Shown: positions 1 through 8,776, numbered from the stretch's first letter. The stretch is 12,176 nt of DNA from Candidatus Rifleibacteriota bacterium (GCA_017526725.1 JAFXRA010000132.1:1-12176), one strand, 5' to 3'. Numbers and translations are program-made. The notes: a model not told the origin generated them from the letters alone.

Positions 1-3000
1 AGTTGTAACTTGAAGGGTGCTTTTGAAGATAATAATACACCTCCAACAAAAGTTGTTGTTGATATCGGTGGTATTACTGATTCAGACAGCAATGCTTATT
101 ATAGTGGCGAAGTTCCTAATCCAGAAAGACGATGTTGGGTTGAACTGAGCTGGGATGGCGACTCTGGTGATCCATATTTGTATACAGGTGAATTTGTTGC
201 TTCTCCGACAATTAAGCTTAATCGCGGTACTGATGCTGACAGCATTGAATTTATGATCAGAGTGCTTCATCCTGATTCAACAACTGAAACCATGTATACA
301 ACAACAGTCGTTGGTGAATTCCCTGTAGATACCAAAATGCCTTTGATTGTAAATGGTTCCACCAAGTTGTCTATTATAGAAGAAAATAATGATAATACGG
401 CTTCTTACTCTGCAAATATCAACGATTTTATGGAAGTTAAAACTGAAATAAAATTCTTTGATGACTATGCTTCAGCTACAGCCATATTATATATGCCTAA
501 CAACGGCGAAGTATTAGGTTATGTTCCCTTAGTTAGAAATACCGGTACAGATATTTGGATAGGTAATTTCGAAGTTGCTACCGGAACAAGAAAAATGGGC
601 GAAACTGTTGGTGAAAACGAATGGCGTATTATCAACGAAGAAGCCGTGAAATTAAAGATTTTTGCAACTGATGATGCTGACAACACTGCTTCATCTAGTT
701 TGATAACTCCTTCTCCATCTATTAAGATGGATAACAAACCACCGCAAATCAGCACTTCTCATACCGAAACATTTATTGAAGCGGTAGATATTAATGCCGA
801 CGGCTGGAATGGTGCAAATGTCTGGAATGGTTTGGCTTCCGACAGTATACATGTAAAGGTATCTTTATTAGAAGGTATTAATGCTACTGCGGGTAAAGGT
901 TATGCATATATTGATTTGACTCCAATAAACGGTACATCTACTTATATGCTTAAACCCAGCACTGGTGCAAACTGCACTATGTTTGAAACTGTTCCAGGAA
1001 CAACTTATGGAGACAGATACGATCATATTATTCCTACAGAGGAAGTAGATATCGGAAGCTACAGTTTTAAAATATGGGTTGTAGATGGAGCTGGAAATAA
1101 GAATTACTTTGAAGATACAGTTAATCTTTTGAATCTTGATACTAAACGCCCGCGCATAGAAAATATGTCTTATGATGGTAGGTTGCTTAGCATATTGTTC
1201 TCGGAACCGGTTCAACCTGGAACAATTGATCTTGATAATATAAGAATTGGCAGAGCCAACGTGTCTGGAGTTCAAAGTCTTCATAAAGACGTTGATATTA
1301 TGCAGGGCACAGCAGTAAGTCTTTCTTCTACTGCAGTTTCTGCAGATCCTGCTGACCATGAAGAAATATCTCCTAATAGTTATAATTCACAAAGTATAGC
1401 TATAATGTTTGGTAAAACTGTAAAGAGTAAGATTGCTGACTGGGGTTCGTCAAAGTTATTCTTGTCTATTGCAAGTATAGATGATGAGCCAGGTCAGATT
1501 ACTGAAACAACAGATTTTAATTATAAACCAACAGGATTGGGTGTGGATGCTGCAAATAATTGGATTGTTCCAGTTTTAAGAGGTTCTCCACAAGAAATAA
1601 ATATTGATGATGAAGAATATGGTAAAAGACCTAACTTGATTAGCGGACGTTATAATGCTGCTTCCACAAATATTGACGGTGATTATTTGCATTTGACTTT
1701 CGATAAATCAATGGATAAAACTACACTAACTGAAGAGTCAATCAGCAAGTTGGCAATCTGGTATAATAATTCCTCTCAGTCTGAACTTTGGAATGTTAGA
1801 TACAGAATGCAGCCTGGAAGTGATACTTTTGATCTGGGAGATACTTATAATACTTCTAGTTGTAACTCTCAATCTGTGGGTATTAAACTTTCTCAGGAGG
1901 CAAAAGACTGGATAGCTTTAACTTACGGCAACAGGGCTTCAGAGATCAGATTGCAGGTTAGTGATTCAGAATATGACCCGCCGGCTTTTATCAGAGATGT
2001 AAGTGGCAATAGAATCAATCCTATATTGCCAGGTTATTCAATAGCAGCAAGTTTGACTCCATTAGTAAGTCCATTCTCTATAACTACAGGTGTTAAGCTT
2101 GATTTAAGCGGAACTACTCCAATGCTGACAATCAATTTCAATAACCGCAGAGCAAGGTTATTCAGAGATACATATTCTGCAACCAGTTTGCAGATTTCTA
2201 AGACTACTCCGGCAGATTTATCAAGAATATATATTTGTTCTGATGAAAGAGTCAGCACAGGTCAGAATATTTGTCTTGGAACCTCTGGCACAGTTCCATC
2301 TATGGTTAACTGGAATTCAGGAGCTACAAGCTATACTACTCTGAACGATTTCGCTTCTACTACTGTTCGTATTCCTCTTACCGATACTGCACTAAATACT
2401 ATATTGACTTGGGGAACAAGCCAGTTCTATTTACGCTGTGAAAACGGTGCTTTTACAGACCTTTGGGGAAATCTAAGCGAACCATTTGCTGATTCTAACA
2501 ACAATGGGGCTTTAATCGATACAGTAATGCCCAGCGGCGGAGATTTTGCAGATCCAAAGATTTGTTCAGTTGCTTTGACACCTGTTGTTGAAGGACTTGC
2601 TGGTAGAACCCTGTTTAAAGGTCATTCTGCCAATACATTCATGTATGAAGTAAGCTTTGAAACAGCCACTCTTTCAAGCAATATCAGAGTTCCGATTTCT
2701 AGAAGCGTAACTCCTACCTTGAAGTTGTATACTCAAAACGGAGACAGCTTAATAGATTCAGGCACCTTTGTAGAATGGGGTGATCATAATCAGGGAGGAA
2801 TTAGCAGAACATACATAAGATTTGCTAATTCTGGATTGTCAGAATCAGGAACCTTCCAGGGAGAACCTGTTTATGTCAAGGTTGAAGGTTTTACGGATAT
2901 ATTCAGGGCAACTCAAAGCTTTGAAGATACCGCATCTTTCTCGTATGACTTAAGTAAAAAGGTTGATGGAACTGCTTATCCGACAGGATTTAATCAGGTT

Positions 3001-6000
3001 GCCAGCTATCCGATGGAATTTGACAACTGCGCTCCAACTGTTCTAACCGCTACCTGTACTGTGGCTAATGTGGCTCCTGTAGATTATGTTGTAGGAGTAA
3101 CGCCCAAGAACAATTTGAAGGTTATTATAACCTTTAGCGAAAACATGTTCCAGAGCACAAATACTTCTGCAATGCCAGCTTTGAAGTTGGTTACTTCAGC
3201 AGGTGCTACAGTAATGCCGTTTACATTCAGTAGATGGGCAAGTCCAACAGAAGCTGAATATCTTAATTCGGCTAACTTCGACAGCAATACTACTCAGGGA
3301 AAAGCCTACTTTATGATAAGCGGTGGTTACGATGAAGCAGGAAATGCTTTGGCAGATGTAACCATGAGCGACTATCTTGATATTAAGTCTAAGGGCCCGA
3401 CTATTAACAGCATTGTTGTTAAGACATTACAGTATACTACTGCTAACTCTGCTGATGATTATCAGACAAATGTTGCATACAGCCCTTCAGTAAGTTCAAA
3501 TTACTATGAAGATACTGTTGCTCATCCTAACGGTATGGGTGAAGGCCTTGGTATTGCAACTATTACAGTTACATTTGCTGAAGTTCCAGATGGTGATACT
3601 GGAGAAATAAGAATTTATACTGTTGACGGCGCAACCTTAGTAAGAAAACTCGATGCTATTCAAGCCTCATCAGCGATGGAATGGTATGCTGAATGGGACG
3701 GCAGAAGAGATGACGGAACCTTGATTACTTCCAACTATCAGATTACTTATTTGGTTAAGTTCTTTGATTCTGCTGGAAACGAAGGCAGCCGAACCGGTCA
3801 GATTATTTATGACAATTCTTCTCCAAAAGTAATGGAATGGGAGTTCCCCAATCTTAAATTTGTTAATAATGTTGCTTACTTCAGCCCAACAGCTCAGTCT
3901 TCAGCAAGAATCAATGTTATTACCGGTGATTTAGGCCAGACCATGAAAATGCGTCTGTCTAGAAAGAATCCTGATCCAGCTCAACATGATATTATCAATA
4001 CTTATGTAATGAGCTCTTACGGAAATACCGGTTATACAATTGCATTCGACGGTAATGGTTCTGTATCATCAACAGAAGCATTGGTTGGAAGCTGGGCAGT
4101 AGATTTGGTTGATACTGCAGGTAATATTGGTGTTGGCTTGAATGGTTCCAGCAAACCTGTTGCTTCTTTGGTTATTGACAGGACAGCTCCGAATATTACC
4201 AATATCACACTTCAGAAGGTCACAGCCGATCTTACTCCTGTAGGTGATCCTGGTATTGACAGATTCAACGCCAGATTGAACAATCTCAAGATTATGATTG
4301 TAGACAGCACAGTTGCCGATGATCCGTTAGATGACGGAACAGGTATAGTGAAGATTATGTCTGGTAATACAGTTTTGAGAGAAATATTCACTGTTAAGAC
4401 TGGCAGCGACTTGTATGCAGTATGGGATGGTAATGACGATACTGGCGCACCAATTCCAGACGGTACTTATACAATAAAAGTTACTGACCTTGCAGGTAAT
4501 GAAGGTACTCTTACAAAAGATGTTACTTTGATTCGCTCTGTATTCTCTCTAACTGGTGTTGAACAAGTCGGTCTTGATTCTATAAAGATGGTATTCAGCC
4601 AAAAAGTAGAACCTACAACCATAGGTGCTGCTTATACTATCAGCCCGATTAATCCTGCTGGTCTGCAGATTTCAAATGCAAAACTTGATGCTGGTGACCA
4701 GACCGTAGTTTTGGCCTCTATTACTCCAGCTTTAACAGTTAATCAGCACAATATCGAATATACTGTAACTGTTCCTGCAGATACAGTTAAGAGTATTGAC
4801 GGCGATTCTATTACAGCAGGTAATAATACGGCCAAGTTTACAGCAGATACCAAGGGACCAAGTATAGTTGCTATTACATATGATGGCCTGTCTTCTCAGA
4901 AACAGTTCAATGTTGTATTTGATGAACAGGTTGAAGCAGCCAGTGCTATAACTGTTGCCAATTACAAACTTGCAATTGGTGCTACTGATGTTCCAATAAC
5001 TTCAGTTGTATTAAGAGCAGATAATAAGTCTGTTACCATTACTTCTTCAAGTGATATCGAAGAAGGTACAAACTACACATTGACTGTCAAAGACGTTAAA
5101 GACTTGTCTGGAAACAAGAGTGATACCAATATTACATTTGAAGGTCGTGATATTACTCCTCCTGTTCTGATCGTAACTGCTTTCAGTACTCCAACAAACG
5201 AAAGAGATATCGTTATTGCTGTTAAGTCTAATGAAGATATTTCCGGACTTCCAACTGCTGTAATTAGTCAGACAGGAACTGTTGCCAACTCTATTCAGTT
5301 GGTTTCTACCGGAAACAACAGAATCTTTACCGGCGGCTATCACCTTGATTCTAATTATGCTGGTGTAGCTACTATAAAGGTTACTGCTACTGACCTTTCT
5401 AATAATGTTGGAACAGCTAATTATAGCTTTACAACAGCTTATGTAAGTGCTTCTTCAAGAGCTTCTATTACATCAGCAGATAAGGTTGCTACAGTAGTAT
5501 TTGAAAAAGGCAGTTTGAAGTCTAATTCAACCATTATGCTTCTCACTGAAAAGCTTGTTAAACTTGAAAACGCTTCTGATACTGTTAATGCTTCAATTAT
5601 TCCTGCTGTTGCTGAAGGAATGAATTCTGAAGTCAGAGCTTCATTGCGTGCTAATATAGATATGAACAGTCAGACTGATTTGGCAGTACAGGAACTTGAA
5701 CCTTTCAGTGAAGGTTATAAACTCATCGTTCCAAGTAATCGTCTGAATAAGTCTGTTAACATCAGCATGAAACTTTCAGGAGAACAATTAACTGCTACTA
5801 ATGCTGGACTTTATGAATATACCAATAACGCTTGGAAATTGGTTAAGACTAATGTAGCCAGTGGAACAGCAAGATTCTCTACTAAAGATGGCAGTTTATT
5901 TGCTGTAATGAAAGATACTATGGCTCCAAGAGCATCAATTACCAATGACTTAACAAAGGTAATCAAGAATTCTAAGCCTGTATTTACTTGGAATATTTCC

Positions 6001-6528
6001 GAATATGCATCAGGACTTGATACTAATAAAATCAAAGCTGTAATGGATGGAAAAGAATATGATGTAATGCTAAGCAAAGATGGAACTGTTGCTAAGTTTA
6101 CACCGCCTAGCCTGAATACTGGTGAACACGAATTAGGTATTAATCTGCATGACCTTGCCGGTAACAGGGCTACAATTTCTTCTGGACGCTTTACAGCACT
6201 TATTTCTTTGGTAATTGAAGATGTTTCAAGCTACCCGAATCCTGCAAAAAATTATTCAAAAATTAGATTTAAGGTTAGCGGAAATCAAATTAATGCCGAT
6301 GAAGTAAGTGTAAAAATCTATGACGTTGCCGGTCACCTTGTCGCAGATGGTAGTAACATTGATATGAGAGGTGGAAAGGCTAACATCTTTGAAGCCCGTT
6401 GGGATTTAAGAAACAAGAAAGGCAAGAAGGTAGCAAATGGTGCCTATATTGCTAAGATTGAAGTAAGAGATCCTATCGATTGGGGCAAAAAAGCTAAATT
6501 TACGCTGAAAATTGCTGTTCTGAAATAA
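1..6528 (+). CDS. Giant Ig-like repeat surface/secreted protein with FlgD-like C-terminal domain (5' end missing)
   Basis: The frame is open from base 1, so the true start is upstream; about 2175 residues are visible, ending in TAA. The protein is a chain of beta-sandwich modules. Big_5/SbsA-type Ig modules are recognisable from blocks such as LSILFSEPVQPGTI (~residue 393), LHLTFDKSMDKTTL (~563), LKVIITFSENMF (~1040), IKMVFSQKVEPTTI (~1524) and FNVVFDEQVEAA (~1637). Two FlgD-Ig-like modules contain WDGRRDDGT (~1233) and WDGNDDTGAPIPDGTYTIKV (~1477). The recurrent phrases DxAGN and D..xP mark linkers between modules. A module near residues 1940-1975 (YTNNAWKLV, then FSTKDGSLFAVMKD) resembles the domain that often precedes such C-termini. 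The last ~100 residues begin with SYPNPA (~2077) and carry KIYDVAGHLV, WDLRNKKGKKVANGAYIAKI and a basic end, as in FlgD-like/type-A-sorting-like tails. Inference: an exported cell-surface or extracellular protein. No catalytic motif is seen. No signal peptide can be judged because the N-terminus is missing. Confidence 0.9.
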   Translation, partial: SCNLKGAFEDNNTPPTKVVVDIGGITDSDSNAYYSGEVPNPERRCWVELSWDGDSGDPYLYTGEFVASPTIKLNRGTDADSIEFMIRVLHPDSTTETMYTTTVVGEFPVDTKMPLIVNGSTKLSIIEENNDNTASYSANINDFMEVKTEIKFFDDYASATAILYMPNNGEVLGYVPLVRNTGTDIWIGNFEVATGTRKMGETVGENEWRIINEEAVKLKIFATDDADNTASSSLITPSPSIKMDNKPPQISTSHTETFIEAVDINADGWNGANVWNGLASDSIHVKVSLLEGINATAGKGYAYIDLTPINGTSTYMLKPSTGANCTMFETVPGTTYGDRYDHIIPTEEVDIGSYSFKIWVVDGAGNKNYFEDTVNLLNLDTKRPRIENMSYDGRLLSILFSEPVQPGTIDLDNIRIGRANVSGVQSLHKDVDIMQGTAVSLSSTAVSADPADHEEISPNSYNSQSIAIMFGKTVKSKIADWGSSKLFLSIASIDDEPGQITETTDFNYKPTGLGVDAANNWIVPVLRGSPQEINIDDEEYGKRPNLISGRYNAASTNIDGDYLHLTFDKSMDKTTLTEESISKLAIWYNNSSQSELWNVRYRMQPGSDTFDLGDTYNTSSCNSQSVGIKLSQEAKDWIALTYGNRASEIRLQVSDSEYDPPAFIRDVSGNRINPILPGYSIAASLTPLVSPFSITTGVKLDLSGTTPMLTINFNNRRARLFRDTYSATSLQISKTTPADLSRIYICSDERVSTGQNICLGTSGTVPSMVNWNSGATSYTTLNDFASTTVRIPLTDTALNTILTWGTSQFYLRCENGAFTDLWGNLSEPFADSNNNGALIDTVMPSGGDFADPKICSVALTPVVEGLAGRTLFKGHSANTFMYEVSFETATLSSNIRVPISRSVTPTLKLYTQNGDSLIDSGTFVEWGDHNQGGISRTYIRFANSGLSESGTFQGEPVYVKVEGFTDIFRATQSFEDTASFSYDLSKKVDGTAYPTGFNQVASYPMEFDNCAPTVLTATCTVANVAPVDYVVGVTPKNNLKVIITFSENMFQSTNTSAMPALKLVTSAGATVMPFTFSRWASPTEAEYLNSANFDSNTTQGKAYFMISGGYDEAGNALADVTMSDYLDIKSKGPTINSIVVKTLQYTTANSADDYQTNVAYSPSVSSNYYEDTVAHPNGMGEGLGIATITVTFAEVPDGDTGEIRIYTVDGATLVRKLDAIQASSAMEWYAEWDGRRDDGTLITSNYQITYLVKFFDSAGNEGSRTGQIIYDNSSPKVMEWEFPNLKFVNNVAYFSPTAQSSARINVITGDLGQTMKMRLSRKNPDPAQHDIINTYVMSSYGNTGYTIAFDGNGSVSSTEALVGSWAVDLVDTAGNIGVGLNGSSKPVASLVIDRTAPNITNITLQKVTADLTPVGDPGIDRFNARLNNLKIMIVDSTVADDPLDDGTGIVKIMSGNTVLREIFTVKTGSDLYAVWDGNDDTGAPIPDGTYTIKVTDLAGNEGTLTKDVTLIRSVFSLTGVEQVGLDSIKMVFSQKVEPTTIGAAYTISPINPAGLQISNAKLDAGDQTVVLASITPALTVNQHNIEYTVTVPADTVKSIDGDSITAGNNTAKFTADTKGPSIVAITYDGLSSQKQFNVVFDEQVEAASAITVANYKLAIGATDVPITSVVLRADNKSVTITSSSDIEEGTNYTLTVKDVKDLSGNKSDTNITFEGRDITPPVLIVTAFSTPTNERDIVIAVKSNEDISGLPTAVISQTGTVANSIQLVSTGNNRIFTGGYHLDSNYAGVATIKVTATDLSNNVGTANYSFTTAYVSASSRASITSADKVATVVFEKGSLKSNSTIMLLTEKLVKLENASDTVNASIIPAVAEGMNSEVRASLRANIDMNSQTDLAVQELEPFSEGYKLIVPSNRLNKSVNISMKLSGEQLTATNAGLYEYTNNAWKLVKTNVASGTARFSTKDGSLFAVMKDTMAPRASITNDLTKVIKNSKPVFTWNISEYASGLDTNKIKAVMDGKEYDVMLSKDGTVAKFTPPSLNTGEHELGINLHDLAGNRATISSGRFTALISLVIEDVSSYPNPAKNYSKIRFKVSGNQINADEVSVKIYDVAGHLVADGSNIDMRGGKANIFEARWDLRNKKGKKVANGAYIAKIEVRDPIDWGKKAKFTLKIAVLK

Positions 6529-6555
6529 GTTTTCGGAGGTCACCTCCGAAGACTT
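6527..6555 (+). terminator. Strong hairpin on the stop codon of the giant gene; no T-tract
   Basis: Left arm 6527-6540 pairs with right arm 6542-6555 over 14 positions, with a single G-U wobble. The core TTCGGAGGT / ACCTCCGAA is perfect, and the last two bases of the TAA stop lie in the stem. No run of T follows, so it is a poor intrinsic terminator. It may instead stabilise or process the mRNA, or attenuate between the giant gene and the lipoprotein gene 34 bases further on. The stem also buries an anti-SD-complementary GGAGGT. Confidence 0.6.
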
Positions 6556-6588
6556 CTAAGAACAATGATTAGAATCGGAGAGTGACCA

Positions 6589-7284
6589 ATGAAAAACAAG
6601 TTAATCATAGTATGTGCTATTATGGCGGTAGCACTGACACTATCAATAGGCTGCGGTTCCAGCAGCGGGACTGGTCGTTATTCTGTTCCATCAGATATTA
6701 TTAGCGGCGGCGGTTCTGGTCACAGCAGCGGCGGCGGCGGTAGCGGTGGAATTGTTGAAACCGATGTTGATTCTCTTATCGCCAGCGGTTGGGAAGATTT
6801 TAAATACGGGGCCTATAGTAGCGCAATAAGCAAGTTTAACGAAGCTCTGCTGAATTCAGGTATTTCTGATGCACAAAAAGCCAGTGCATACAATGGCCTT
6901 GGCTGGGCTTTAACCAAATCTTCCGGCACAGAATCAGGTTACTCTGCTTTTACTCAGGCGTCAGGTCTTAATGATGAAGCAAAAATCGGTTTAGCAGCTG
7001 CCTTGATGCAGCGCGGGACAAAAACAGCTTGTCAGCAGGCAGCTTCTTTATTGGAAAGCCTTGGCTTAAAAGAAACCTCAACAGTATTTACAGCAATTCA
7101 CCCAATAGGAGTTACTAATGCCGGTGCTCATGCAATGCTGGCCTGGTGCTACTTCATAATCGGAAACGAAGATGGAGCAAGAGTTCAGATAACATTTGCA
7201 AGAGCTGCAGATGGAACAGCAGACAGCGCTGTTAACCAGATTTATAACTCTCTCATAGCTATGGGCTTAACTTTCGATAATTAA
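6589..7284 (+). CDS. TPR-containing lipoprotein
   Basis: The 231-residue product starts at an ATG with GGAG eight bases upstream. It has a lipoprotein signal: K2 and K4, a hydrophobic stretch 5-20, then LSIGC with Cys22 as the predicted lipidated residue. The -3 position is Ser rather than the usual Leu, though L18 lies just before it. After the Cys comes a Ser/Gly-rich linker (about 39-54, mostly Gly and Ser). A helical repeat region of TPR type follows: residues ~62-87 (GWEDFKYGAYSSAISKFNEAL) and ~95-110 (AYNGLGWAL) fit a TPR consensus, and further helices run to the C-terminus. It lies 60 bases after the giant surface protein gene on the same strand, so the two are probably co-transcribed. 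Inference: a membrane-anchored adaptor, perhaps helping secretion or anchoring of that protein. No enzyme motif is visible; the specific function is unknown. Confidence 0.88.
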   Translation: MKNKLIIVCAIMAVALTLSIGCGSSSGTGRYSVPSDIISGGGSGHSSGGGGSGGIVETDVDSLIASGWEDFKYGAYSSAISKFNEALLNSGISDAQKASAYNGLGWALTKSSGTESGYSAFTQASGLNDEAKIGLAAALMQRGTKTACQQAASLLESLGLKETSTVFTAIHPIGVTNAGAHAMLAWCYFIIGNEDGARVQITFARAADGTADSAVNQIYNSLIAMGLTFDN

Positions 7285-7348
7285 TCTACCTTATCTTACC
7301 TTTTTTTGAGATTGTCCGCTTTTAAAATAATTGAGAGATAAGAAAAAT

Positions 7349-7421
7349 CTACACATTTGTCATAAAAAGTATAGCGTATGGGCTTTAGCCCTGAAAGCTA
7401 TACGTTTATGACAATGGGTAG
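7349..7421. repeat. Long imperfect inverted repeat (REP/MITE-like or bidirectional terminator)
   Basis: The arms pair in tiers. The outermost tier is CTACACA with TGGGTAG (six of seven). Next comes TTGTCATAAA with TTTATGACAA (7357-7366 / 7405-7414, perfect ten). Then GTATAGC pairs with GCTATAC (7369-7375 / 7397-7403, perfect seven). At the tip is a small GGGC-TTTA-GCCC hairpin. It lies between the convergent ends of the lipoprotein gene and the FHA-like gene. On the minus strand the stem is followed by ATTTTT, so it could terminate the minus-strand operon. The GGGCTTTAGCCC tip is reminiscent of REP palindromes and IS200/IS605-type end hairpins, but no transposase is nearby. Confidence 0.65.
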
Positions 7422-7456
7422 GCACAAACTTTTAATTAATAATTGAATTATTAAAT

Positions 7457-8332
7457 TTAATTAAGTTCTGGCATTTCTTCTCTTATTCTTGAATAGGAAG
7501 AGTGATATATGAAAGCCCGCTCTCCGATGTTGATTTTATCGCCATCAACTAAAGCTCTATAACGGAACTTAGAATTATTTACACAGGCTCTGAATTCACT
7601 GTCTTGAAGTTCAAAGACGTGAACAGAGTCTTTTTCTGTTATATAGAAAAGAATTTCAGGACCTTCCTGTAATGTTAGGTCACATTCATTTGAAGTTCCA
7701 GCGGAAAATTCACCTTCAAGATAGTATCTGAATGTAATTCCAAACCCTCTATACTCATCTAGCCATCCTTCTTTGAGCAAATCCCATACTATAGCGTGAC
7801 CTATTCCAATCATTAAGCCTAAGAATATAAAAGACAACAGGTAATTACTGTCTAATACGAATATTTTATCTATTAGTGCACCGGCTACGATGAAGGCCGG
7901 TATAAATCCCATAAGAGTTTTGCATAGTATCTTTAAACTGTTGTGAAGAAAACTGAAGGTGCTTGATAAACCTATTGCTAATAGCAGCCACCAGAAGAAT
8001 CTTAAAACACTTAATGGAACAGTGGTGCCGCTGTTTATTATAGATTCCATTATGATTGAATAAATAACGCTGCCCAGTGCAGTTAAAGAAAAACAGATTA
8101 AAAAGGGAGATATAAAATAGTTTAAAGCTTTATAAAAGCGTCTTTCCATTATTAAAACAGGAATGGAAGATATAAGTCCTGAAAAAAGTCCGCAAAACAT
8201 GCTTGAAGTCATTAAACTTGCTTGAAAATTTCCTATTAAGTCCCATGGATTCCCGCCACGAAATAATAGCCAGCTTATTAAGCCGGCTATTATTCCCGAT
8301 AAGCAGCTTTCAAGAAAGAATAGGAAATTCAT
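7457..8332 (-). CDS. Six-TM membrane protein with degenerate FHA-like C-terminal domain
   Basis: The 291-residue product ends in TAA. About six hydrophobic segments lie near residues 5-24, 37-61, 72-97, 106-130, 137-157 and 163-183, followed by a soluble tail from ~198. The tail has the strand pattern of an FHA domain: FSAGTSNECDLTL (~209-221), ILFYITEKDSVHVFEL (~227-242), then LVDGDKINIGERAFIYHS (~261-278), the last matching the typical FHA end. The usual Gly-Arg, Ser-x-x-His and Asn-Gly phosphothreonine-site residues are not apparent, so binding may be lost or altered. The codon before the chosen ATG is an in-frame TAG, so no longer form is possible. No Shine-Dalgarno is seen; only five bases separate the ATG from a tandem heptamer array. 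It is downstream of the AAA+ ATPase and the four-helix-bundle gene on the same strand, possibly one operon. Inference: a membrane signalling or scaffold protein working with the ATPase. Confidence 0.8.
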   Translation of the reverse strand: MNFLFFLESCLSGIIAGLISWLLFRGGNPWDLIGNFQASLMTSSMFCGLFSGLISSIPVLIMERRFYKALNYFISPFLICFSLTALGSVIYSIIMESIINSGTTVPLSVLRFFWWLLLAIGLSSTFSFLHNSLKILCKTLMGFIPAFIVAGALIDKIFVLDSNYLLSFIFLGLMIGIGHAIVWDLLKEGWLDEYRGFGITFRYYLEGEFSAGTSNECDLTLQEGPEILFYITEKDSVHVFELQDSEFRACVNNSKFRYRALVDGDKINIGERAFIYHSSYSRIREEMPELN

Positions 8333-8337
8333 CTATA

Positions 8338-8386
8338 AGTTACAAGTTACAAGACACAAGACGCAAGACGCAAGATACAAGATAAC
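8338..8386. repeat. Seven tandem heptamers, consensus AGACRCA
   Basis: Read on the plus strand in 7-base steps from 8338: AGTTACA twice, AGACACA, AGACGCA twice, AGATACA and a degenerate AGATAAC. The array lies between the stop of the four-helix-bundle gene and the start codon of the FHA-like gene. Its AGACACAAGAC (8352-8362) is the exact reverse complement of part of the 20-bp repeats beyond the other end of the four-helix-bundle gene. It therefore looks like one border of an inserted cassette. The short period also suggests slippage and copy-number variation. Confidence 0.85.
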
Positions 8387-8416
8387 TAGAGTCTAAGGTA
8401 GCGGTCTTAATCTAAT

Positions 8417-8773
8417 TTAATCAGAATATTGTTTCTTTACTAAAGAATTTATCATTTTGTCTATTTGAGTGCATAAAGACAATCCAGATTTTGTATCATC
8501 ATCTGATAGATAAGAAAGATTCTCACAAAGAATTAATTGGGTTTCTAATTCTGAATTTGAACCTTGTGCTATTCTTAAAAAATGAATAAATTCTTTTTTT
8601 GAATGTCTACTCTGACCTTCTGCAATATTTGAAGGTATTGAAATTACAGCTCTTCTCATTTGAGAACTAAGTCCAAACTTTTCGTCTTCTGGCAAAGACT
8701 TAGTAACTTTATATATTTCTATTGCTAACTCAATAGCTTTTTGCCAAACTAAAAGTTTCTTATAGTCACTCAT
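8417..8773 (-). CDS. Four-helix-bundle protein, S23 / 23S rRNA intervening-sequence (IVP) family, Avd-like
   Basis: The 118-residue product, the usual length for the family, shows its hallmarks in order: LLVWQKAIELAIEIY (7-21), LPEDEKFGLSSQMRRA (27-42), SIPSNIAEG (45-53), then FLRIAQGSNSELETQL (65-80) and a last helix. Conserved W10, E31, Q38, R40-R41, N49 and E52-G53 are all present. Family members form homo-oligomeric helical bundles. Some are encoded in rRNA intervening sequences, and a relative (Avd) assists the reverse transcriptase of diversity-generating retroelements. No rRNA, reverse transcriptase or template repeat is seen here, so this is a solo copy of unknown function. The start is ATG with GGAG eleven bases upstream, and that GGAG lies inside the 20-bp repeat. 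The gene lies between the ATPase and the FHA-like gene, same strand, and is framed by inverted short repeats. Confidence 0.92.
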   Translation of the reverse strand: MSDYKKLLVWQKAIELAIEIYKVTKSLPEDEKFGLSSQMRRAVISIPSNIAEGQSRHSKKEFIHFLRIAQGSNSELETQLILCENLSYLSDDDTKSGLSLCTQIDKMINSLVKKQYSD

Positions 8774-8776
8774 ATA

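Noticed and set aside
10..12. TTG at base 10 as the start of the giant protein
   Set aside because: The frame is already open at base 1, no ribosome-binding sequence can be seen, and no signal peptide follows, so the gene is simply cut by the window edge.
7436..7454. AT-only palindrome next to the FHA-like stop as a terminator
   Set aside because: It has only A-T pairs, almost no loop and no following T-run; in such AT-rich DNA it is likely to be chance.
8203..8385. 60-codon plus-strand frame running into the heptamer array
   Set aside because: It is antisense to the FHA-like gene, and its tail is only translated heptamers.
8338..8386. CRISPR array
   Set aside because: The unit is seven bases with no spacers; it is a simple tandem repeat.
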